From Bryobacterales bacterium KBS 96 (GTDB taxonomy: Bacteria; Acidobacteriota; Terriglobia; Bryobacterales; Bryobacteraceae): 64,000 nucleotides of DNA. The DNA is taken from positions 1,280,629-1,344,628 of the forward strand of contig KB906767.1 of NCBI GenBank assembly GCA_000381625.1. The letters run 5' to 3'. The translations under genes and the position numbers were made by a program. Positions 25,809 to 32,935 of this stretch are shown here, in pieces. The stretch's first letter is position 1. The number at the start of each line of letters is the position of its first letter. The notes beneath the pieces are model-generated. The model had not been told where the DNA came from. It did not search any database and saw only the letters and a list, made by a program, of their open reading frames with translations.

Positions 25809-28508
25809 GTGTCGCTCTGGCGTCAGTTCACGTGCGGGTTGCGCGTGCTCGGAAACCGAAAAGCCGCCGACCGGGACACCGCCGATGAGGTGAATCATTA
25901 CCTGGAAGAAGCCACGGCGGCCTTTGTCGCCAGAGGACTCTCTCCCGATGAGGCCCGCCGCGCCGCCCGGCTGGAACTGGGTAGCACGACGGCCGTTCGC
26001 GAACAAGTGCGCGGATACGGGTGGGAAAACCGGATACACATCTTGTTTGCCGATCTGCGCTATGCGGCTCGCATTCTGACGGGAAATCCCGGCTTCACGG
26101 CGGTCAGCATGCTCACTCTGGCGCTTGGCATTGGCGCCTCCACGGCAATTTTTTCCGTTGTCGATGCCGTTCTACTGCGCGCGCTTCCATATCCGAATCC
26201 GCAAAAGATCGTGCGCGTATGGGAGCAGGCTCCCGACGGCCACCGCATGAACCTGGCAAACGCTAACTTTGAAGACTTTCGTGGGCAGAACAACACGATT
26301 TCCCATTTGGCTGCGTATACCGGCGATTTACTGACCTCTGTCGCCGGCGGCAGTGAGCCTGCTCGTGCAAGAGTCGCCGCAGTTTCCAGCGGCTTCTTTC
26401 AGGTGCTCGGCATCGAGCCTTTTCGCGGCCGCGATTTTTCCGCCGAAGAGCATCGTCCGCACGGCGCGCCGGCGGCCATCGTCAGCTACAGCTATTGGCG
26501 CGACTATCTCGCGGGCGCAACAGATCTCTCTCAATTTCATTTACGACTGATGGGCGGAGTCTATCCCGTGATCGGAGTGATGCCGGCGGGTTTCGATTTT
26601 CCAGCCGGCGTCGCCGTGTGGATTCCGAGTGAGTTGGATCCGGACCTTGGCACGCGCACAGCGCACAATTGGCGGGGTATTGGCCGCGTCCGCGATGGGA
26701 TTACCGTCGCCCAGGTGCGCGCGAATCTCAGCACAATTGCTCGTCGCATCAAAGATCAGTACGGGAAAAAGGTCGATCTCAACGATGCCGCGGTCGTGCC
26801 TCTCGCGGATGCGATTGTCGGAGATGTTCGGACCGCTCTCCTGACCCTCTTTGCCGCCGTCGGCCTCTTGCTGCTGGTTGCCTGCGCCAATGTCGCCGGC
26901 TTACTCTTGGCTCGCACCTCCGCGCGCCGTAAGGAACTGGCTGTGCGTGTCGCGCTTGGCGCTGGCCGCTTCCGCCTCATGCAGCAGTTCCTGACTGAGT
27001 CCTTCGCGCTTTCCTTTGCTGGTGGTCTACTCGGCATCCTGCTAGCGGTACTGGCCATTCGCGCGCTTCCAGCGATTCTTCCGGCAAATTTGCCGCGACA
27101 GCAAGAAATCGTCATCAATACACCGGTTCTGTTGTTCGCTTTAGGCGCGATTTTAGCCGTCGCCGCCTCTCTAGGGCTGTTTGCCGCATGGCGCGCGGTT
27201 CGAGGAGACGTCCAGGAAGCCCTAATCGCCGGCTCCCGCACTTATACAGGCGGGGCCGCGAGTCACCGGTTTCGCGGTTTTCTGGTGACTGGCGAAATTG
27301 CTACGACCCTCTTGATCTTGATCGGCGCCGGCCTACTCGGCCGCAGCTTCTTGCGGCTGATCTCCACGACTCCGGGATTTCGCCAGGCGAATCTGGTCAC
27401 CATCCAGTTTTCGCTTCCAACACCGCTCAATTTCAGCCAGGATGAGTCGGCGATCGCGCGTCAGATCCAACAACTGGACGAGCTAGCGACCCGTCTGCGC
27501 GCGATTCCCGGCGTTCAGAGTCTGGGCTTGGCCGGCGCCATGCCCGTTGCAGCCGGGGACAATCTCGCGGATGGCGGTTTTCTGATTTTGAATGGCCGAA
27601 AACCACCCACAAATTTCGAGGAATGGGACCGCATTGCGCAGAATCCTTCTCACGCCGGATACGCTCTATACGCTGTCGCCAGCGAGGGCTACTTCCGCAC
27701 GTTGGGCATTCCGCTGGTCCGCGGACGGATTTTCGGCGGCCAGGACGGCCTCCATGCGCCCCACGTTGCCGTAATCAGTCAAACCTTGGCTCGCGAACGC
27801 TGGCCCAATCAGGATCCGGTCGGTCAGGTCATCGATTTTGGCAACATGGACGGCAACCTGAAGCCGCTCACTATTGTTGGAATTGTTGGCGATGTTCGCG
27901 CGCGCGGTCTCGACTCTCCACCGAGTCCCATCATTTACGTCGATTATCGCCAGCGCGGAATGAACCTCAATGCATCGCCTACCGTGCTCATCCGGAGCAC
28001 CGCGCGATTAGGAGAAATCGCTCCCGTCGCGCGTGGCATTTTCCACGATCTCGCTCCCGATGTTCCCGTCAAATTCTCCACTTTCGCGGATGAAATGGGC
28101 GGCTGGCTCGCGGACCGGCGTTTTCTGCTTTTTCTTGTGGGATTGTTTGCTGCCGCTGCTCTGGCTCTTGCGACGGTCGGCATCTATGGAGTAGTAGCCT
28201 TTTCAGTGACGCGCCGCACCCAGGAAATCGGCATTCGCATGGCGCTCGGCGCGCAGCGAAGCGACGTATTGCGTCTGATATTGGGCGAGGGCGCCCGCCT
28301 CGCGATTCTAGGCGTAGCCATCGGCATTGCCGCATCATTCGTCATCACGCGCCTGTTGTCCAGTCTCCTCTTCGGAGTGAGCGCCACCGATCCAATCACA
28401 TTCGCCGGCGTGGCCCTGCTTCTTTCCCTTGTTGCGCTGGTTGCGTCGTATATTCCCGCGCGCCACGCCATGCGCCTCGATCCCAATCACGCGTTGCGCT
28501 ACGAATAG
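25809..28508 (+). CDS. ADOP-type large ABC transporter permease (pair 3)
   Basis: 899 residues from GTG, 3 bp after the PadR stop. Prefix domain (VNHYLEEATAAFVARGLSPD), then LRYAARILTGNPGFTAVSML, first helix at LTLALGIGASTAIF, MacB core, FtsX block near 345-460 (LFAAVGLLLLVACANVAGLL), second MacB core, and final FtsX block (ATVGIYGVVAFSVTRRTQEI) ending MRLDPNHALRYE. This is the most MacB-like of the three. The stop at 28506-28508 is immediately followed by the end-like sequence of an IS66 remnant. Confidence 0.9.
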   Translation: MSLWRQFTCGLRVLGNRKAADRDTADEVNHYLEEATAAFVARGLSPDEARRAARLELGSTTAVREQVRGYGWENRIHILFADLRYAARILTGNPGFTAVSMLTLALGIGASTAIFSVVDAVLLRALPYPNPQKIVRVWEQAPDGHRMNLANANFEDFRGQNNTISHLAAYTGDLLTSVAGGSEPARARVAAVSSGFFQVLGIEPFRGRDFSAEEHRPHGAPAAIVSYSYWRDYLAGATDLSQFHLRLMGGVYPVIGVMPAGFDFPAGVAVWIPSELDPDLGTRTAHNWRGIGRVRDGITVAQVRANLSTIARRIKDQYGKKVDLNDAAVVPLADAIVGDVRTALLTLFAAVGLLLLVACANVAGLLLARTSARRKELAVRVALGAGRFRLMQQFLTESFALSFAGGLLGILLAVLAIRALPAILPANLPRQQEIVINTPVLLFALGAILAVAASLGLFAAWRAVRGDVQEALIAGSRTYTGGAASHRFRGFLVTGEIATTLLILIGAGLLGRSFLRLISTTPGFRQANLVTIQFSLPTPLNFSQDESAIARQIQQLDELATRLRAIPGVQSLGLAGAMPVAAGDNLADGGFLILNGRKPPTNFEEWDRIAQNPSHAGYALYAVASEGYFRTLGIPLVRGRIFGGQDGLHAPHVAVISQTLARERWPNQDPVGQVIDFGNMDGNLKPLTIVGIVGDVRARGLDSPPSPIIYVDYRQRGMNLNASPTVLIRSTARLGEIAPVARGIFHDLAPDVPVKFSTFADEMGGWLADRRFLLFLVGLFAAAALALATVGIYGVVAFSVTRRTQEIGIRMALGAQRSDVLRLILGEGARLAILGVAIGIAASFVITRLLSSLLFGVSATDPITFAGVALLLSLVALVASYIPARHAMRLDPNHALRYE

Positions 28509-28889
28509 GTAAGTGTCTGAGAATCACCCCTGATCAGCCAAGATGAGGGAGCAGTAACGACGGGCTGAGTGCTTTAATAAAGATCGAATGCACGGATGCA
28601 ACGGAGGCGAACGTTCCTGAATGCTGCGATCGGCTAGAGTTTGCTCCTATCCCGCCAAGGGCGTCATCCGCTCGACGGGAGTTAAGTCTGGGTAAGAACC
28701 CAGTTGTAAGGCAGAAGGTCGGTAATTCGAATGATGGGATGAGCGCCGATGCGTGAGAGGAGTCTGTGGGTCCAGTTCCCGCGCCTGCTTTTCTATCCGG
28801 TATAGCTGAGCGATGAGCAACAGCGCCGGACTCATGCGGCTCTGGTCCGACTCCAGGACGTTATGACGCGGGCCACTGGCTGCCTGCAT
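28509..28889 (-). mobile_element. Decayed IS66-family transposase end
   Basis: On the minus strand the fragment SPALLLIAQLYRIEKQARELD (from about 28830; quoted motif spans the typical IS66 LYxIEKxARE region) is followed, after a deletion and a frame change, by HPIIRITDLLPYNW and a stop at 28682. Both are parts of the IS66 transposase C-terminus, which normally ends HPxxRIxDLLPWNW. The sequence GTAAGTGTCTGAGAATCACC at 28509-28528 begins with the GTAA typical of IS66 ends and abuts the ADOP stop codon. No matching opposite end was found up to 29037. The remaining bases 28890-29037 hold nothing I can name. Confidence 0.7.
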
Positions 28890-29037
28890 CAGCTTAGAAG
28901 AAGTCGAAGGGCTACACCGAGGAACGTATGTGCCTGTAACGGATCTCCTGATACAACCTGTAACGCATGTTATGAGACGATCCAGCCTGCCTCGCCCCTA
29001 CAAGAACCTGATGTATTCGTGGCGTCTAGAAAGGATG

Positions 29038-29733
29038 CTATCGGCGGACCACGCCGGCGATTTCATTCAGGATTTGCTCGCACGCCGCTTTGGGGTCCGC
29101 AGCGCGCGTAACCTGGCGGCCGATAACGAGATAGTCGGCTCCGGCTTGTATCGCTTCCGCCGGAGTCGCGACACGCTTTTGGTCGCCTGTCGCCGTGCCA
29201 GCCGAGCGTACGCCGGGCGTCACCAGTTTCAAGCCGGGGCCACCGATTTCGCGGACTTTCGCCACTTCAAGCGCCGAACACACAATGCCGTCGATGCCGC
29301 TCTCCACCGCTTTGCGAACTCGGAGCGCGACTAACTCGGAAACGGGTGTCGAGAACCCGAAATCGGCGAGATCGTCCTGATCGAAGCTGGTCAACACCGT
29401 TACCGCAAGCAATCGAGTGGCGCTATCGCCCCGGCCTTCCACCGCTGCCTGCATTACCGCTTTACTGCCGTGTACGGTTAGGAATGTCACGCCTGAGCGG
29501 GAGATCTGCCGGGTTGCTCGCTTCACTGTCTCGGAGATGTCATAGAGCTTCAGATCGAGAAAGACTCGCTTGCCACTGCCGAGCAACTCCTGCACAAATG
29601 ACATTCCCGCAACCGCATACAATTCCATCCCGACTTTATAGAAATCGGCGCCATGTCCAATGGCATTCACCAGGCGCCGGGCTTCCTCCACTGTGTCCAC
29701 ATCGAGAGCGATAATCAGCGGACTGTCCTTCAC
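29038..29733 (-). CDS. pyrF: Orotidine 5'-phosphate decarboxylase
   Basis: 231 residues, the usual length for the group I enzyme. The TIM-barrel start LIIALDVDTVEEARRLV is followed by the catalytic D-x-K-x-x-D motif in FLDLKLYDISETV, TVHGSKAVMQAA, CSALEVAKVRE, VTPGVRSAG and GADYLVIGRQVTRAADP. It converts OMP to UMP in pyrimidine synthesis. Its start overlaps the selD stop by four bases, so the two are co-translated, an arrangement with no obvious metabolic link. The other pyr genes are not in the window. Confidence 0.93.
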   Translation of the reverse strand: MKDSPLIIALDVDTVEEARRLVNAIGHGADFYKVGMELYAVAGMSFVQELLGSGKRVFLDLKLYDISETVKRATRQISRSGVTFLTVHGSKAVMQAAVEGRGDSATRLLAVTVLTSFDQDDLADFGFSTPVSELVALRVRKAVESGIDGIVCSALEVAKVREIGGPGLKLVTPGVRSAGTATGDQKRVATPAEAIQAGADYLVIGRQVTRAADPKAACEQILNEIAGVVRR

Positions 29734-30764
29734 GATTGCACCTCGATCGGCTTTCGGCTCCGCTCCGTTACGCGGCCAATGACATATGCTTCCGGACGCC
29801 GGTCCATTAGCCGCTCGGCGTCCGCGTCGCTCATCGTGAGAAGCAGACCTCCCGATGTCTGTGGGTCATAGAATAGCGATTCCACTTCAGACGGAATATC
29901 CTCGGCCATGATCACGCAATCGGAGACAAAATCGCGATTATTGCTGAGCCCGCCGGAATGCGCTCCGGCCTTCGAGTATTCGATAGCGCCGGGAAGGAAT
30001 TTCACCTTGCTTGCGGCAATTTTGAGAGTGACATTCGAGGCCAAAGCCATTTCGCGAGCATGTCCCAGCAAACCGAAGCCGGTGACGTCCGTGCAGCCGT
30101 GTACAGCCAAATCATCCATAGCCTCGGCGATGCCCCGGTTCAACGTGACCATCTGCGCGATGGACGCGTCCATATCGCCCTGATCGACGATTCCCTTCTT
30201 TAGAGCGGTCGAAATCACACCTGTGCCGATACGTTTGGTAAAAACCAGCACGTCGCCCGGCGCCGCTCCTGCGTTGGTGAGCGTGCGGCGCGGATCGATC
30301 AGCCCCGTGACCGCGTAGCCGAACTTCACTTCATCTTCCGAAATACTGTGACCGCCGAGAATCACGCAGTCGGCCTCGTGAATCTTGTCGGCGCCCCCCT
30401 TTAGAATGGCTTCGAGATCGGCTATGTCTCCCTTTGCCGGATAGACAAGCAGAGAGAGAGCGGTAACCGGACGCCCGCCCATGGCATACACGTCGCTCAA
30501 TGCGTTCGCCGCAGCGATAGCGCCAAATGTATACGGATCGTCCACAATCGGAGTGAAAAAATCTACGGTCTGCACCATTGCGAGCGGGATGCCGGCATCT
30601 GGAGTTAAGTCATACACGCCGGCATCGTCGGCAGTATCGTAACCGACCAGGACGCGATCGTTTGTCCTTCGAGGCGCCGATTTAAGGGCGCGATCGAGGA
30701 TTTTCGGGCTGAGTTTTGACGCGCAGCCGCCCGCCTTGACGTTCGCGGTAAGTTTTGCAGCCAT
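29730..30764 (-). CDS. selD: Selenide, water dikinase (selenophosphate synthetase)
   Basis: 344 residues. The N-terminal active-site motif reads GGCASKLSPKIL: the essential Cys and Lys are present, and the second Cys of the E. coli GCGCK motif is Ser. Then come GYDTADDAGVYDL (metal-binding Asp), VDFFTPIVDDPYTFGAIAAAN, YAMGGRPVTALSLL, GGHSISEDEVKFGYAVTG and GCTDVTGFGLLGHA. It makes selenophosphate from selenide and ATP for selenocysteine or selenouridine. No selA, selB, selC or selU is in the window. It is the first gene of a selD-pyrF unit. Confidence 0.93.
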   Translation of the reverse strand: MAAKLTANVKAGGCASKLSPKILDRALKSAPRRTNDRVLVGYDTADDAGVYDLTPDAGIPLAMVQTVDFFTPIVDDPYTFGAIAAANALSDVYAMGGRPVTALSLLVYPAKGDIADLEAILKGGADKIHEADCVILGGHSISEDEVKFGYAVTGLIDPRRTLTNAGAAPGDVLVFTKRIGTGVISTALKKGIVDQGDMDASIAQMVTLNRGIAEAMDDLAVHGCTDVTGFGLLGHAREMALASNVTLKIAASKVKFLPGAIEYSKAGAHSGGLSNNRDFVSDCVIMAEDIPSEVESLFYDPQTSGGLLLTMSDADAERLMDRRPEAYVIGRVTERSRKPIEVQS

Positions 30765-30832
30765 CTTGTTCCAGTGTAGATGGGGTCGCGCTCATTGCTT
30801 TGGTGGCGTTAGCCGCGCGCCATAGCCGGGCC

Positions 30833-31975
30833 TTACGGATTGTCGTGCAACTTGGGAATGCGCTGCTCTGCCGGCGGAAGCGGCGGAAAGTCTGTTGCGA
30901 TTTCGCGTTGATACCAGTAGGCGACTGAATAATAGTTGTCCGCGCGATCGTTGGCGTGCCCGTGCTCGATGGTGTATTTCAGAGACTTCTCGAACGTGAC
31001 CGGGTTATCGGCATGCCAGCGGTACATGCAATAGCGGCCGCCAGTCCGCTCGGGAAGTATGATCAGCGGGGCGCCGTAGAACTGATAACCGAACGGCACT
31101 GCGCCATCGCGCCCGCCGAAGTCCCAGCTTCCCAGAAAGTAATCTTCCGTTCCGGTGCCGGTGATTGCGGGCTTCGAGTTATCGTCGATAAAGATCATCT
31201 CATCGCCTTCCCCCGGCCAGCGGTCGGCGTTCTGCTGTATCCCGAGCGAGACCCCCATCAGATGACCGCTCCCTCGCGTTTCGCAAAAAACATAATTGTA
31301 TTTGCCGTCGAGATTTTTCTCCTGCGCCTCCGCGGGCGCTTTTTGGCACGGCGCCGCCTGCCGGTACTGGGCATGGAAATACAGCGTGTCGTCCGGCAAT
31401 TCAGGCCAGTTCTGGTAATCGATATTCGCGTAGAGCGCGTCCACCCGCTCGCTACCCTCGTTCGTAACCGTAATTTTCGCTGCCTTCTTGTAGGGCATGG
31501 CGAAATAGCAATTCAACGACTTACCCGGCGAGCACCCGAGAAACGCCGAGTCATACAGAGTGTATTGCCCTAGCGCCAGTCCGAACAGATCGCCGATCGG
31601 GGCCTCGACTGATGGTTTCGAGTTTCCGTCCCAGTACGCCCGCACGACCATTTCTTTCAAATGATGAGCGCTTTTTGCGGCGATTGTGAACCAGACGTGC
31701 GTGATAATTCCCGGCCGATCCGATTCAAATACCGTGAGGCTTTGGCCGCCCGCGATGGGACGCGCATCGGCATTCCCACCGGAACGATCATATGTGGACT
31801 GCTTAAGAGACTGGTACGATTGCTTTCTCACGTACGGCGGCAAGCGATCCAACGTGATCGAGGATTTCTGTTCGGCGCTTAGGGAGGGAACAGCGGCTGC
31901 GGCGGCAATTCCGGTTCCCGATAAGAGACTTTTCAAAAAGTGCCGGCGACGGTCGATGAGCGTTTGGATGGGCAT
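30833..31975 (-). CDS. Secreted DUF2961 (GH172-type) protein
   Basis: 380 residues from ATG 31975. A Tat-like leader RRRHFLKSLLSGTGIAAAAA is followed by the DUF2961 fold: SLTVFESDRPGIITHVWFTI, RAYWDGNSKPSVEAPIGDLF, CYFAMPYKKAAKITVTNEGS, GHLMGVSLGIQ, EMIFIDDNSKPAITGTGTED and YCMYRWHADNPVTFEKSLKY. DUF2961 includes the GH172 enzymes acting on fructans (difructose dianhydride I) and arabinofuranosides; this protein's substrate is unknown. A GTG at 32011 would add 12 residues before the leader and is less likely. It lies 68 bp upstream of selD on the same strand but probably has its own transcript. Confidence 0.82.
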   Translation of the reverse strand: MPIQTLIDRRRHFLKSLLSGTGIAAAAAVPSLSAEQKSSITLDRLPPYVRKQSYQSLKQSTYDRSGGNADARPIAGGQSLTVFESDRPGIITHVWFTIAAKSAHHLKEMVVRAYWDGNSKPSVEAPIGDLFGLALGQYTLYDSAFLGCSPGKSLNCYFAMPYKKAAKITVTNEGSERVDALYANIDYQNWPELPDDTLYFHAQYRQAAPCQKAPAEAQEKNLDGKYNYVFCETRGSGHLMGVSLGIQQNADRWPGEGDEMIFIDDNSKPAITGTGTEDYFLGSWDFGGRDGAVPFGYQFYGAPLIILPERTGGRYCMYRWHADNPVTFEKSLKYTIEHGHANDRADNYYSVAYWYQREIATDFPPLPPAEQRIPKLHDNP

Positions 31976-32186
31976 ATCAGCGGGATTATACATTACCCGC
32001 CAATTCGCCACAGGGTACTACCGAGATAGGGTGAAAAACTGGTACTGTAGTCCTATAAGCGGGCGTGCTCCCAATGCCGGCTGAAACGTCGCTTCGTACT
32101 AGTTCAGCACGTACAATCAAGGCGTTACGAGAATGCGACGATCCTGCTAGGCTAATGTCAAAGATGCCAGCTGTGGACTTACATTT

Positions 32187-32858
32187 ATGATCCGGCTATT
32201 AATCGCCGATAGTTTTCCGGTCGCAAGAGCCGGCCTGCGTGCTATTCTCGCCCCTTCTCTAGACATCGAAATTGTAGCCGAGGCGGAAGACGGCTCCGAG
32301 GCCATTGACCGCGCGTTGGAACTGGACCCGGATGTCGTCATTATGGAATTGCGGCTGCCCAAGACGGATGGCCTCACGGTCCTGCGAACCTTACAGACTC
32401 GCGCTCCGCGGACCAAGATTCTTCTCTTCACGGGATCCGATAGCAAGGATGAGTTCATCGAGGCAATGAAGCTGGGTTGTTCCGGCATTCTGATGAAGAA
32501 CTCCGCGCCTTCACTGATTATCAAAAGCATCCAGAAGGTGAACGCCGGAGAGATCTGGCTGGATTCGAACACAACCGCCGCCGTGATCCGCCAGTTCGCG
32601 AATCCTGCGGATTTCGCTGCCCCCTCCCAGCACGGGAACGGTAAACCCCGTGAACGCGCCCAACTCAGCCAGCGCGAGCGGGAGATCATCGTCCTGATCG
32701 CCCAGGGTTACAAAAACAAGGAAATCGCGGAAAAGATGTTTATCACCGAACAGACGGTCAAAAATCATCTGCACAACGTGTTCGATAAACTCGGCGTTTC
32801 CGATAGACTCGAATTGGCACTATACGCTATTCACAATAGCTTGCATTTAAAGCCGTAG
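32187..32858 (+). CDS. NarL/FixJ-type regulator with an atypical receiver domain
   Basis: 223 residues. The receiver (about 1-120) begins LLIADSFPVARAGLRAIL and the output is a LuxR-type HTH (LSQREREIIVLIAQGYKNKE, IAEKMFITEQTVKNHLHNVF). The phospho-acceptor position in VVIMELRLPKTDG is Glu (GAA codon) where the family has Asp, and the upstream acidic pair (usually DD) is DS. The Lys in ILMKNS and the small residue in LLFTGSDS remain. Such a receiver probably cannot be phosphorylated in the normal way and may mimic the active state. No kinase lies next to it; the TolB-propeller Ser/Thr kinase starts 77 bp downstream. A GC-rich hairpin (32860-32873) follows the stop. Confidence 0.9.
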   Translation: MIRLLIADSFPVARAGLRAILAPSLDIEIVAEAEDGSEAIDRALELDPDVVIMELRLPKTDGLTVLRTLQTRAPRTKILLFTGSDSKDEFIEAMKLGCSGILMKNSAPSLIIKSIQKVNAGEIWLDSNTTAAVIRQFANPADFAAPSQHGNGKPRERAQLSQREREIIVLIAQGYKNKEIAEKMFITEQTVKNHLHNVFDKLGVSDRLELALYAIHNSLHLKP

Positions 32859-32935
32859 CGCGCCCTGGGGCGCCCGCGTCTGACGCCCGGGCCAGCGGCG
32901 GCGTCTAACAAGGGTGGAACCCTACATCGACGGGC

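Noticed and set aside
32860-32873. GC-rich hairpin after the LuxR-type regulator
   Set aside because: A GCGCCC/GGGCGC pair exists but the loop is only two bases and no T run follows, so a terminator call is not supported.
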